Source of the DNA: Candidatus Accumulibacter affinis
Lineage (GTDB): Bacteria; Pseudomonadota; Gammaproteobacteria; Burkholderiales; Rhodocyclaceae
NCBI GenBank assembly: GCA_016713625.1
Contig: JADJOT010000002.1
Coordinates: 248,001 to 312,000, forward strand
Reading direction: 5' to 3'
DNA: 64,000 bases
Below are positions 43,653-52,017 of the stretch, in pieces; the stretch's first letter is position 1, and every line of letters starts with the position of its first letter. A program made the translations under genes and the position numbers. The notes below the pieces were generated by a model that was not told the origin of the DNA, did not search any database, and saw only the letters and a program-made list of their open reading frames with translations.

Positions 43653-45400
43653 AGTTTGGCCTTGGCGAGCGAGGCCTTCGGAGTCTGTGCAACCACCAGC
43701 GGCACGTCGGGGGCAATGCCGAGGGTGCGCAGCGAGCTGGCCATCACCGAGGCAAAGACCGGCGCCGCGACATCGCCGCCATAGTGTTTGCCGGCGCTCG
43801 GTTCGTCGATCATTACCGCGACGATCAGGCGCGGATCCGACGCCGGCGCAAAACCGACGAACGACGAAACATATTTGTTCGCGTAACGCCCACCTTCCAG
43901 CTTGTGGGCTGTGCCAGTCTTGCCAGCCACACGGTAGCCCGGGATCTGCGCCTTGGGAGCTGTACCACCAGGCAGGACAGCCAGTTCAAGCATGGCGCGA
44001 ACTTCACGTGCGGTCTTGGCACTGAATACCACCGCGCCGGCTGGCGTGGACGACTCAATCCGGGTCAGCGACAGCGGTGCCAGATCGCCGTCGCGTGCAA
44101 AAACCGTATAGGCACGCGCCAGCTGAATCAGAGACACCGAAATACCGTGGCCGTAAGCCATCGTCGCCTGCTCGATTGGCCGCCAGCTCTTCCATGGGCG
44201 CACACGGCCACTGACCTCGCCAGGAAAGCCCAGGCGCGGGACCTGGCCGAAACCGACGTCGTCGAACATCTGCCACATCTTTTGCGATGGCAACATCGCG
44301 GCAATCTTGGCGGCACCGACGTTGGAAGATTTCTGGATCACCTCGGCGACAGTCAGCGCGCCGTGCGGATGTGCGTCGGCAATCGTCGCGTTGCCAATCG
44401 TCAGGCGTCCGGGCGCGCAGTTGATGATGGTCTCGGAGCGAACCTTGCCACTCTCCAGCCCGAGGGCGATGGTAAAAGGTTTTAGCGTTGACCCTGGTTC
44501 AAAGGTATCGGTGACCGCGCGATTGCGCAGCTGGCTGCCGGACAGCCCTTCGCGGTTGTTTGGGTTATAGGTCGGCCAGTTGGCGAGCGCCACGATTTCG
44601 CCAGTTCTCACATCGAGAACGACGACGCCACCGGCCTTGGCGTTGTTGTCGGCCACTGCCTGCTTGAGGTGGCTGTAGGCCAGGTACTGAATCTTCGAAT
44701 CGAGGGCCAGATTAATGTCCTGGCCATCCTGCGGCGGCTTGATCGACCCGACATCCTCGACGATCTGGCCACGTCGGTCCTTGAGGACACTGCGGCTACC
44801 CGGCTGACCGAGCAGTTGCCCATGAAACGCCAGCTCGACGCCTTCGAGGCCCTTGTCGTCAACGCCGGTGAAGCCGACCATGTGGGCCGTCATTTCACCG
44901 GTCGGATAGAAGCGACGGTACTCCTTGTCCTGGCCGATGCCGGGTAACTTGAGCGCGGCCACCTGCTCAGCCACCGCAGGCGGTATCTGGCGACGCAGGA
45001 AAACGAAGGTCTTGTCGGTGGCCAGCTTGTGGGTCAGCTGCTTGACGTCGGTCTCCAGCAGGGCTGCCAGTTGCCTGGTCTGCACCGGCGTCAGCGTGGT
45101 GGCCGGCGGAATCGCCCAGATCGACTTCATGGGCGTGGAAATGGCCAGAACGTCGCCATGACGATCGGCGATGCGGCCACGCGAGGCGGAGATTTCGATG
45201 TCGCGGCGGTAGCGCGAGTCGCCTTTTTCCTGCAGGAAGTCGGTATTCAGAGTCTGTAGATAGAAGGCGCGCACGATCAGCACGCCGAACGAGCCAAGGA
45301 TCAGCAAGGCCATCAGGCGTGAGCGCCAAAGTGGCAGACGCATTTGCAGCAAGGGGCTTTCTGCGAACTTGTGCGCCACCTTTCCCTTGAAACGCATCAT
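43649..45400 (-). CDS. ftsI: Septal peptidoglycan transpeptidase (PBP3)
   Basis: A 583-residue class B penicillin-binding protein. A membrane helix (LMALLILGSFGVLIVRAFYL) precedes the pedestal domain (SRGRIADRHGDVLAISTP) and the transpeptidase domain: active-site Ser in EPGSTLKPFTIA, SSN in QKSSNVGAAK, and KTGT in VAGKTGTAHKL. ATG 45400 overlaps the ftsL stop as ATGA; the open frame to 45508 would run through ftsL. Confidence 0.97.
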   Translation of the reverse strand: MMRFKGKVAHKFAESPLLQMRLPLWRSRLMALLILGSFGVLIVRAFYLQTLNTDFLQEKGDSRYRRDIEISASRGRIADRHGDVLAISTPMKSIWAIPPATTLTPVQTRQLAALLETDVKQLTHKLATDKTFVFLRRQIPPAVAEQVAALKLPGIGQDKEYRRFYPTGEMTAHMVGFTGVDDKGLEGVELAFHGQLLGQPGSRSVLKDRRGQIVEDVGSIKPPQDGQDINLALDSKIQYLAYSHLKQAVADNNAKAGGVVVLDVRTGEIVALANWPTYNPNNREGLSGSQLRNRAVTDTFEPGSTLKPFTIALGLESGKVRSETIINCAPGRLTIGNATIADAHPHGALTVAEVIQKSSNVGAAKIAAMLPSQKMWQMFDDVGFGQVPRLGFPGEVSGRVRPWKSWRPIEQATMAYGHGISVSLIQLARAYTVFARDGDLAPLSLTRIESSTPAGAVVFSAKTAREVRAMLELAVLPGGTAPKAQIPGYRVAGKTGTAHKLEGGRYANKYVSSFVGFAPASDPRLIVAVMIDEPSAGKHYGGDVAAPVFASVMASSLRTLGIAPDVPLVVAQTPKASLAKAKL

Positions 45401-45675
45401 CGCGGCAGCCCTCCGCCTTGAGTTGCGGTGATCACGCGGGCTGCTTCGGGCGCATGCATTTTCAGTTTCTCGCGCGCGATTTTCTCGATCCGCGGCGCCG
45501 TTCCCCACGTCGACAGCTCCAGCTGCAACTGCCCGAACTCGACTTCGAGTTGCCGTGCTCGGTCCTGTTCGGCTTCCAGCGCCTGGAAGACCTTGCGTGC
45601 CTTGTGCTGCGAGGTCACCACGCCGAGACTGCAGATCACCACGGCGAGCAACAGGAAAACATTCAGACGAACCAT
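45397..45675 (-). CDS. ftsL: Cell division protein FtsL
   Basis: A 92-residue bitopic protein: membrane helix LNVFLLLAVVICSLGVVTSQ then a coiled-coil (FQALEAEQDRARQLEVEFGQ). It ends near RIEKIAREKLKMHAPEAARV, typical of FtsL. It forms a complex with FtsB and FtsQ. The start ATG 45675 follows the rsmH stop by one base. Confidence 0.93.
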   Translation of the reverse strand: MVRLNVFLLLAVVICSLGVVTSQHKARKVFQALEAEQDRARQLEVEFGQLQLELSTWGTAPRIEKIAREKLKMHAPEAARVITATQGGGLPR

Positions 45676-45676
45676 T

Positions 45677-46627
45677 TCACGCGGCCTCTCTGGCGAGCTT
45701 CTCGGCGACCCGCATGACCGCGCTACGCGCGCGCGGATTCGCCGCAATTTCAACAGCACTGGCGCGGCGCGCCTTGCCGACCAAGCGAAGGAGCGGCTGT
45801 GGCAGTTCGGCAGCACGCAAGGGCAGCTTTCTGGGCAGATGGTCAGGAAGCGCTTCGTCACGCAGGAAGCGTTTGACAATCCGGTCTTCGAGCGAGTGGA
45901 AACTGATCACTACCAGACGCCCTCCCTGTTTCAGGACGGTCATGGCCTGTGGCAACACTAACGCGAGTTGTTCGAGCTCTTGATTGATATGAATCCGTAG
46001 AGCTTGAAAGGTACGCGTCGCCGCGTCCTGCCCGGGCTCGCGGGTCCACACGGTCGCGCGTATAAGCGCGGCAAGTTCCCCCGTGGTTGTAAGCGGCCGC
46101 TCTCCCCGAGCAGCCACAATCTTCTTTGCAATCTGGAAAGCAAACCGTTCTTCACCATAATTCCTAATGACCTCCGTGATCTCCTGCAGGTCGGCTTGTT
46201 GGAGCCACTGTGCCGCCGTCTCGCCCTGTGTTGTGTCCATCCGCATGTCGAGAGGTGCGTCGTAGCGAAAACTGAAGCCACGCTCGCCCTCATCCAGTTG
46301 CGGCGATGAAACGCCGATATCTAGTAGCACGCCGTCCACGCCTCCTTCGACCTCAATCCCTGCACGCTGCAGTGCCTCTGCCAGGTTGCCGAAACGCTGG
46401 TGCATGACTAGCAAGCGCCGATCCTGGATTTCGCGGGCCTGGGCAACCGCTTGCGGGTCGCGATCGAGCGCCAGCAGGCGGCCGTCAGGCCCGAGACGTT
46501 CCAGAATGGCCCGCGTATGCCCACCGCGACCAAAGGTGGCGTCAACATAGATTCCAGCGGACTTGATTTCCAGAGCCTCAACCGCCTCCCGCAACAGAAC
46601 GGACTGATGCTGCAGCAGCGCAATCAC
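45677..46627 (-). CDS. rsmH: 16S rRNA m4C1402 methyltransferase
   Basis: A 316-residue SAM-dependent methyltransferase (formerly MraW). Motifs: HQSVLLREAVEAL, GIYVDATFGRGGHTRAILE, LLALDRDPQAV, GVLLDIGVSSPQLDEGERGF and VVISFHSLEDRIVKRFLR. It methylates N4 of C1402 in 16S rRNA. Its start overlaps the mraZ stop by four bases. Confidence 0.97.
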   Translation of the reverse strand: MIALLQHQSVLLREAVEALEIKSAGIYVDATFGRGGHTRAILERLGPDGRLLALDRDPQAVAQAREIQDRRLLVMHQRFGNLAEALQRAGIEVEGGVDGVLLDIGVSSPQLDEGERGFSFRYDAPLDMRMDTTQGETAAQWLQQADLQEITEVIRNYGEERFAFQIAKKIVAARGERPLTTTGELAALIRATVWTREPGQDAATRTFQALRIHINQELEQLALVLPQAMTVLKQGGRLVVISFHSLEDRIVKRFLRDEALPDHLPRKLPLRAAELPQPLLRLVGKARRASAVEIAANPRARSAVMRVAEKLAREAA

Positions 46628-47070
46628 AGCGCCAAGTCTTCAAGGCCGGCGGGCAGGAACTGATCGCCCAGAGCGAAAACCGCCTCCTGCTGCTGCTGCC
46701 AGCCGGCATCCGACCAGATCTCGAAATGACTCCCCTGGCCGACCAGCCAGATCTGCTTCTCGAGTTGGGCAAGATGGCGCAGTTCGGGCGCGATCAGCAG
46801 GCGACCGGCCGCGTCCATTTCTTCTTCGCGAGCGTTACCCACCAACAGTCGTTTGACCGCCGCTGCCTGCGGATTGAGACTCGAAGCCGCCAATACCTTG
46901 TCGCGGATCGGCTCCCACGCCGGCTCGGGATAGAGCAGGAGGCAGCGATGCGGATGTGCGGTGACGATCAGTCGGCCCTCGGCGGCAGATGCGAGCGCTT
47001 CCCGGTGGCGAGCCGGAACAGCGAACCTACCCTTGGCATCCAGACTCAACGCAGCCGCACCCTGAAACAT
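46624..47070 (-). CDS. mraZ: Transcriptional regulator MraZ
   Basis: A 148-residue protein with two AbrB-like beta domains, seen in LSLDAKGRFAVPARHREAL and again in EEEMDAAGRLLIAPELRHLA. MraZ binds repeats in its own promoter and controls the dcw cluster. A matching operator lies 40 bp upstream of its start. It is the first gene of the cluster. Confidence 0.96.
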   Translation of the reverse strand: MFQGAAALSLDAKGRFAVPARHREALASAAEGRLIVTAHPHRCLLLYPEPAWEPIRDKVLAASSLNPQAAAVKRLLVGNAREEEMDAAGRLLIAPELRHLAQLEKQIWLVGQGSHFEIWSDAGWQQQQEAVFALGDQFLPAGLEDLAL

Positions 47071-47420
47071 CAGACCAACCCTAACCTTCCCCTAGCGAAA
47101 CCGAAAACTTCCCACTTTTTACCACTTGTCCCCACTTTAAGGTAAATATTGCGGCAAAGCAAGAGGTGTTGCACTATTTTTCTCAATAGCTACAATGACT
47201 TATACGCGACTCCTGAGGCGCTCTGGAAGACGCTCTGTTTCATAAAAACAAAGCTGAAATTACCATACTTAAAGTAATTTCTTAGGAATCTCGGCCAAGT
47301 CGAGGCCAGACGGGAGTTGCGGTTGGGGGAATTGGGTGCAGTTGCGCCACTAGGCGCCAACCGCGAGATCCGGAAACAGTGAATGGTAGCGGCGATCGCC
47401 GCTGGTCACGTCAGGAAGGT
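47071..47420. other. 350-bp promoter region of the dcw cluster
   Basis: AT-richer region between mraZ and the RNase P RNA 3' end. It contains the MraZ operator (listed separately). On the minus strand TTGCTT followed 17 bases later by TAAAGT just upstream of the operator is a possible promoter, unproven. The 16-base palindrome AGCGGCGATCGCCGCT near 47388-47403 lies just beyond the RNase P RNA 3' end and could help end that transcript, although no T-run follows. Confidence 0.5.
47110..47136 (-). promoter_or_regulatory. MraZ operator: three direct repeats with 10-bp period
   Basis: On the minus strand GTGGGG, GTGGTA and GTGGGA occur exactly 10 bp apart (complements at 47130-47135, 47120-47125 and 47110-47115). 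This matches the known MraZ site of TGGGN repeats separated by five bases; the central copy deviates (TGGTA). The site lies 40-66 bp upstream of the mraZ ATG, fitting autoregulation. Confidence 0.75.
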
Positions 47421-47786
47421 GGGAAGCCGGTCGATAAGCCGGGTTCTGTCGTGGACAGCCATTCCTCTAGGCGTGCCGTTACCGACACGCTCAAGCAGCC
47501 TACCCGGAAGCAGCGCGAGCCGCGCCCATGCTTCCCTATTTGGCCTTGCTCCAGATGGGGTTTGCCGTGCCGTCCGTGTTACCACGGCCGCGGTGAGCTC
47601 TTACCTCGCCGTTTCACCCTTGCCTGCCCCTGCCTGAGCCGAGACATCGGCGGTTTGATTTCTGTGGCACTTTCCGTCACCTCACGGTGCCCGGTCGTTA
47701 ACCGGCATCCTGCTCTGCGGAGCCCGGACTTTCCTCTCGGCGCGAGGTTTGCACCTGTTGCCCAGCGGCTGCCTGACCGACTTCCC
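47421..47786 (-). ncRNA. rnpB: RNase P RNA (M1 RNA, type A)
   Basis: About 366 nt of catalytic RNA for tRNA 5' processing. Near the 5' end the conserved AGAGGAAAGTCCGGGC is present, and near the 3' end ACAGAACCCGGCTTA, which together form helix P4. The ends pair over 12 bp (GGGAAGTCGGTC with GACCGGCTTCCC, one G-T), giving helix P1 and defining the limits within a few bases. Internal GCAAGGGTGAAACGGCGAGG and GTGGTAACACGG are further conserved parts. Confidence 0.95.
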
Positions 47787-47793
47787 ATACTGA

Positions 47794-48165
47794 TTATACG
47801 CTGCGGCTGCGCCGGCCCGGTCGGAATTGCCACTGGTCGTCGTAGCAGGCGGCGCTTTCGCGGTCCGCGGTGACACCGGGCAGGCCCATCAGCGGCAACG
47901 GGTGGAAGTCATTTGCTGGCAGGTGTTCGCCGGCCGCTAGCTCGCCGGCCAGACGCTGGTCGATGTCGGCCAGTTGCCATGGCAGTGTTTGCTGCAGCCA
48001 GTTCACAGTCACCCCGTACAGCACGGCCTTGGCGGTCAAGTGGCGAAATGGCCGCAGGAGGCTCTCGTAAGTCGCCTGCCCAAAAACGAGGCAGCGCAGC
48101 GTCCGAACCAGATCAAGACGGTGCTCCCAAAACAGTTCCTTCCAGTGAAGGAAAGTCCGCCCCAC
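47794..48165 (-). pseudogene. C-terminal fragment of a DUF3025 protein
   Basis: A 123-codon frame starting with GTG at 48165. It reads FLHWKELFWEHRLDLVRT, FGQATYESLLRPFRHLTAKA, then HPLPLMGLPGVTADRESAAC with YYDDxxFRPGRR-like end (YDDQWQFRPGRRSRS). This matches the last half of DUF3025 proteins, which are about 250-280 residues in other betaproteobacteria. The N-terminal half is missing and the frame follows directly on the stop of the upstream lipoprotein gene, as if a deletion had joined them. It ends 8 bp before the rnpB 5' end. Confidence 0.6.
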
Positions 48166-48666
48166 TCACGGCGCGGTGGGCGCTCCGCTTGCCGTCGACT
48201 GCCCGTCCCGGGCTGTGGCAACGAAGGCTAGCGCACCGCGGCGCATCTCGAAAGTTCCCTGCAAGGGCCCCATCCCACCCTCGGGTTCGGCCTCAAGCCT
48301 GGCAAAACCTTCGCAGGTTCGTGTTTCGACGACATACATGCGCTTGCCCTGCCTGAGAATCCACGCATCATTGCCCGGCGCATAGACCTCGACCTTGCTT
48401 TCGGCACCCGCAGTTCCCATCTCGTGCCGTCGCTGGCAGTCCGGCAGGCGCGCGGCAACCACCGAGTAGTTGGCGGTTTTTTCCCAGACGAGGCTTTGGA
48501 TGCGAATCAGCGTCAGCGAATGCTGGCTGGAGGCAATTTCGAACGCCGCTCGCTGATCCGAACAGGCCGCCAGCAGTGCCAGCAGCATCGGCAGCAGCAC
48601 TAACCGCAGCTTTTCGATCGGCCGGGCAAATCTCCTCGGGCGCAGGCGGCAACACCGCAGCGACAT
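48166..48666 (-). CDS. Predicted lipoprotein, function unknown
   Basis: A 166-residue protein with a lipoprotein leader: basic N-region, LRLVLLPMLLALLAAC, predicted lipid on the Cys. The mature part (VWEKTANYSVVAARLPDCQR, KVEVYAPGNDAWILRQGKRM, FEMRRGALAFVATA) is probably a small beta-rich periplasmic domain. No family recognised. Its ATG shares one base with the pyrC stop, so it belongs to the pyrC transcript. Confidence 0.7.
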   Translation of the reverse strand: MSLRCCRLRPRRFARPIEKLRLVLLPMLLALLAACSDQRAAFEIASSQHSLTLIRIQSLVWEKTANYSVVAARLPDCQRRHEMGTAGAESKVEVYAPGNDAWILRQGKRMYVVETRTCEGFARLEAEPEGGMGPLQGTFEMRRGALAFVATARDGQSTASGAPTAP

Positions 48667-49700
48667 CAATCCAGCATCCTCCAGGGCAGCCACTCCCCGG
48701 CCCGCAGCGGCACCAGGGTATCGTCACCGGCGTAGGGGTAGGCATCCGCCACCCGGCAGCCCTGCTGTGCAAGCGTCCGCTGCCCGCTATTTCGCGCCAA
48801 GCCGTAAAAGTCGGGACCGTGAAAACTGGCGAATCCCTCGAGCCGATCAAGCGCTCCCACCGACGCAAACGCCTCAGCGTAGAGTTCAAGCGCCGCATGC
48901 GCCGTGTAGCAACCCGCGCAACCGCAGGCCGCTTCCTTGGTCGTTCGCGCATGCGGTGCAGAATCGGTGCCAAGGAAGAACTTGCTGCTCCCGGAGCTTG
49001 CCGCACGCAACAACGCCAGACGATGGGTTTCGCGTTTGAGGACGGGCAGGCAGTAGTAATGCGGGCGGAGGCCACCCGCGAAGATGGCGTTGCGGTTGTA
49101 GAGCAGATGGTGAGCGGTGATGGTCGCTGCTACCCGAGGTCCGCAAGTGGCAACAAATTCAGCCGCATCACTGGTCGTGATGTGCTCGAAAACTACCTTG
49201 AGCATCGGGTGACGCTCCAGTAAAGGCTGCAGCACACGTTCGATGAACACCTTCTCGCGGTCGAACAGGTCAACTGCCGGGTCGCTTACCTCCCCGTGCA
49301 CGAGCAGGGGCATTCCCAGTTCCGCCATCACCGCCAGAGCCGCATCGCATTTTCCCAAATCACTTACGCCCAGTTCGGAGTTTGTCGTTGCTCCCACCGG
49401 ATAGAGCTTGACGGCGTACACACAGTCGCTATCGACAGCGCGCCGAATCTCATCGGCGGGAGTGTTGTCGGTCAGGTAAAGGGTCATCAGCGGTGCGAAC
49501 TGCATGCCCGGCGGCACGGCAGCGACGATGCGCGTCCGATACTCCCGGGCAGCGGCGACGGTAGTCACGGGAGGACGCAGATTGGGCATCACGATGGCGC
49601 GGGCAAACTGTCGCGCAGTATGTGGCACCACCGTCGCCAGCGCCTCCCCGTCGCGCAGATGAAGGTGCCAGTCATCGGGTTGGGTGATGGTGATCTGCAT
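48666..49700 (-). CDS. pyrC: Dihydroorotase (type II)
   Basis: A 344-residue zinc enzyme of pyrimidine synthesis, cyclising carbamoyl aspartate. Metal and substrate residues are visible in QPDDWHLHLRDGEAL (HxH), YAVKLYPVGATTNS (carboxylated Lys), LLVHGEV, VFEHITT, ITAHHLLYN and LGTDSAPHART (Asp). The frame is open to 50012, but MQITITQPDDWH is the conserved start. Length is as for E. coli PyrC (348). Confidence 0.97.
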   Translation of the reverse strand: MQITITQPDDWHLHLRDGEALATVVPHTARQFARAIVMPNLRPPVTTVAAAREYRTRIVAAVPPGMQFAPLMTLYLTDNTPADEIRRAVDSDCVYAVKLYPVGATTNSELGVSDLGKCDAALAVMAELGMPLLVHGEVSDPAVDLFDREKVFIERVLQPLLERHPMLKVVFEHITTSDAAEFVATCGPRVAATITAHHLLYNRNAIFAGGLRPHYYCLPVLKRETHRLALLRAASSGSSKFFLGTDSAPHARTTKEAACGCAGCYTAHAALELYAEAFASVGALDRLEGFASFHGPDFYGLARNSGQRTLAQQGCRVADAYPYAGDDTLVPLRAGEWLPWRMLD

Positions 49701-49774
49701 GCTCGTGCCCGGGCGAAAGTAATCCCGCAATTCTAGATGATTTCCGCACTGGCGACCGCGACCAGCCGCTGCGG

Positions 49775-50614
49775 CTAGCTCCTCAAGGCCAGAGCACGCT
49801 GGTAAAGAACGCTGCGTGCAACGCCGCTGATCGAGTGCGCCAGCCGGCTGGCCTGGCTGACTGACAAGCCATCGGCAAGCAGGAGCTGCAACACTCGTTC
49901 GCCCTCGGCATCGGCATCGATCGGCGGCGAGCCGGCAAGCAGCAGCACGAACTCGCCGCGCTGGCGATTGACATCGGCCCGCAGCCAGGCAGGTGCGTCG
50001 CCTAGCGCACAACCATGGATGCTTTCGAAGAGCTTGGTCAGCTCGCGCGCGAGCACTATTGTTCGCTCCGGTCCAAAGGCGGTCAGCAATGCGTCTACAC
50101 TTTCGAGAATACGGTGCGGCGCCTCGTAGAAGACCAGCGCATACGGTAAGTGCGCGATTTCGCGCAACGCCTGCGCGCGCTGCGCGCTCTTGCTCGGCAG
50201 GAAACCATAAAAAAGGAAGTGCGTCTCAGCAAGTCCGGCGGCCGACAAGGCAACGATCGCAGCACAGGCGCCCGGCAAGGGCACCACACAATGGCCAGCG
50301 GCGCGCACGCGCGCCACTAGGCGGGCGCCCGGATCGGAAATGCCCGGCGTCCCGGCGTCCACCACCAGCGCTACCGATTCGCCGGCGGCGAGACGAGTGA
50401 TGACCTGTTGCGCAGCTTCCTCCTCGTTGTGCTGGTGGGCTGCCAGCAGCCGAGCAGTGCAGCCGTAGTGTCGAAGGAGGGGCGCGCTGTGGCGGGTATC
50501 CTCGGCGGCCACCCAGGGCACCTGCCGGAGAACTTCGATCGCCCGCTGCGTCATGTCGCCAAGATGCCCGAGCGGGGTCGGAACTACATATAATGCGCTT
50601 GATTTTTCCGTCAT
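49775..50614 (-). CDS. rsmI: 16S rRNA 2'-O-methyltransferase (C1402)
   Basis: A 279-residue tetrapyrrole-methylase-fold enzyme that 2'-O-methylates C1402, the same base modified by RsmH in this window. Motifs: ALYVVPTPLGHLGDMTQRAI, EDTRHSAPLLRHYG, VVDAGTPGISDPGARLV, PLPGACAAIVALSAAGL and VFYEAPHRILE. The start ATG 50614 and the yraN ATG share the palindrome CATG (50612-50615) on opposite strands. Confidence 0.95.
   Translation of the reverse strand: MTEKSSALYVVPTPLGHLGDMTQRAIEVLRQVPWVAAEDTRHSAPLLRHYGCTARLLAAHQHNEEEAAQQVITRLAAGESVALVVDAGTPGISDPGARLVARVRAAGHCVVPLPGACAAIVALSAAGLAETHFLFYGFLPSKSAQRAQALREIAHLPYALVFYEAPHRILESVDALLTAFGPERTIVLARELTKLFESIHGCALGDAPAWLRADVNRQRGEFVLLLAGSPPIDADAEGERVLQLLLADGLSVSQASRLAHSISGVARSVLYQRALALRS
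50589..50594 (+). promoter_or_regulatory. Candidate -10 box for yraN
   Basis: A perfect TATAAT lies 18 bp before the yraN ATG, inside the first codons of the divergent rsmI gene. No matching -35 hexamer is evident at the usual spacing. Confidence 0.4.
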
Positions 50615-51020
50615 GGGGATCAGCTTGCAGGTGAGCGGCAAAGATAACACGTGCGGACAAGGCGGACACACCGCTCGTTCTGGCTCGGTCGCCGAGGAAC
50701 TCGCAGCGCGCTTTCTCGAAAGCCGCGGACTGAGCGTGCTGGCGCGTAACTATCGTTGCCCGGGTGGCGAGGTGGACCTCGTTTGCCGAGAGCAGCGGAT
50801 CCTCGTCTTCGTCGAAGTTCGTCTGCGCCGCAACGCCGGCTACGGTGGCGCGGCCGCCAGCATCACGACGGTCAAACAGCGCCGCATCGTTCTCGCCGCA
50901 AAGCACTATCTGAATGCGCATCGGGGCCGCGAACCTGACTGCCGCTTCGACTGCATGCTGCTCGACGAATTGTCTGCAGATACCATTGAATGGATTCGCG
51001 ATGCGTTTTCTGCCGCTTAG
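50613..51020 (+). CDS. yraN: YraN/UPF0102 endonuclease-like protein
   Basis: A 135-residue protein of the YraN family with a restriction-endonuclease-like fold: AARFLESRGLSVLARNYRC, GGEVDLVCREQRILVFVEVR (the D...ExK-type site, here VEVR), KQRRIVLAAKHYL and CRFDCMLLD. Function is not firmly established. It belongs to the rsmI-yraN-diaA-dolP neighbourhood. The ATG at 50613 has no good ribosome binding site; GTG 50631 is an alternative. Confidence 0.88.
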   Translation: MGISLQVSGKDNTCGQGGHTARSGSVAEELAARFLESRGLSVLARNYRCPGGEVDLVCREQRILVFVEVRLRRNAGYGGAAASITTVKQRRIVLAAKHYLNAHRGREPDCRFDCMLLDELSADTIEWIRDAFSAA

Positions 51021-51375
51021 CATGCTTCTCTGGCTGACCCTGTGCGGCTGCGCAAATGCCGGCGAGACGATCCGCGTGCTGGTGCAGAGTTCGCCCCTGG
51101 CTGGCAGCCAGTACTACGCGGTCGCCGAGTTGTGGTCGCAGATCAAGGTCGGCGACCGTCTGAGCCTGGTGCGTGAAGCAGACAACCGTTACGACCGCAA
51201 GGCCGTTCGCGTGGAATGGAACGGTCAACCGCTGGGCTATGTACCTCGCGCCGAAAACCGCGCCGTCGCCAGGGCGCTCGATGATGGTGAACAGATCGAG
51301 GCGCGCGTATCGCGGCTGCGCGACGACCCGGATCCCTGGCGCCGCGTCGAGTTCGAGGTGTTCCTGGATCTCTGA
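51001..51375 (+). CDS. Exported HIRAN-domain protein
   Basis: A 124-residue protein with a hydrophobic leader (LPLSMLLWLTLCGCANA). A HIRAN domain follows: VAELWSQIKVGDRLSLVREA, NRYDRKAVRVEWNGQPLGYV, PRAENRAVARALDDG. HIRAN domains bind DNA 3' ends when fused to helicases; an exported single-domain form is a separate and poorly known type. The gene overlaps the end of yraN by 20 bp, so the two are coupled. Confidence 0.8.
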   Translation: MRFLPLSMLLWLTLCGCANAGETIRVLVQSSPLAGSQYYAVAELWSQIKVGDRLSLVREADNRYDRKAVRVEWNGQPLGYVPRAENRAVARALDDGEQIEARVSRLRDDPDPWRRVEFEVFLDL

Positions 51376-51423
51376 TGTTAGAATCCCGGCCAACCTCCTT
51401 CCCCCGGAACCCCTTTACCGCCA

Positions 51424-52017
51424 ATGGACTTGATCAGCCGTATCAGCCAGCACTTCACGGAGAGCGCACAAACCAAGCTCGACGCCATTGAACTGTTGGC
51501 CGCACCAGTTGCCGAGGCAATCGAGGCAATGGTCGGCTGCCTGCTCAACAATGGCAAGATCCTCGCCTGTGGCAACGGCGGTTCGGCGGCCGATGCGCAG
51601 CACCTGGCCGCCGAACTGGTCGGCCGTTTCGAACTGGAGCGCCACGAGCTCGCGGCGATTGCGCTGACTACCGACACCTCGACGCTCACGGCGATCGCCA
51701 ACGATTACGGATTCAAGCTGGTTTTCGCCAAGCAGGTGCGTGCCCTTGGGCAGCCAGGTGACATTCTGGTGGCGATTTCGACGTCGGGGAATTCCGCCAA
51801 CGTCATCGAAGCGATCAATGCTGCGCACGCCAACGATCTGCGTGTGCTTGCGCTGACCGGCCAGGGCGGCGGCACGATTGGCGAGATTCTGCGCGCTACC
51901 GACGTTCACATTTGCGTGCCTGCCGAGCGTACGGCACGCATTCAGGAAACGCATCTGCTCGTCATCCACTGCCTTTGCGATGGCATTGATTGTCTGCTCA
52001 TGGGAGTTGAAGAATGA
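51424..52017 (+). CDS. gmhA: SIS-domain phosphoheptose isomerase / DiaA-like protein
   Basis: A 197-residue SIS-fold protein. ACGNGGSAADAQHLAAELVG near residue 48 and AISTSGNSANVIEAI are sugar-phosphate motifs; QETHLLVIHCLCDGIDCLL is the conserved C-terminus. GmhA converts sedoheptulose 7-phosphate for LPS core heptose. In E. coli the gene at this location (after yraN, before dolP) is diaA, which stimulates DnaA, so the location favours DiaA while the residues fit either. Confidence 0.85.
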   Translation: MDLISRISQHFTESAQTKLDAIELLAAPVAEAIEAMVGCLLNNGKILACGNGGSAADAQHLAAELVGRFELERHELAAIALTTDTSTLTAIANDYGFKLVFAKQVRALGQPGDILVAISTSGNSANVIEAINAAHANDLRVLALTGQGGGTIGEILRATDVHICVPAERTARIQETHLLVIHCLCDGIDCLLMGVEE

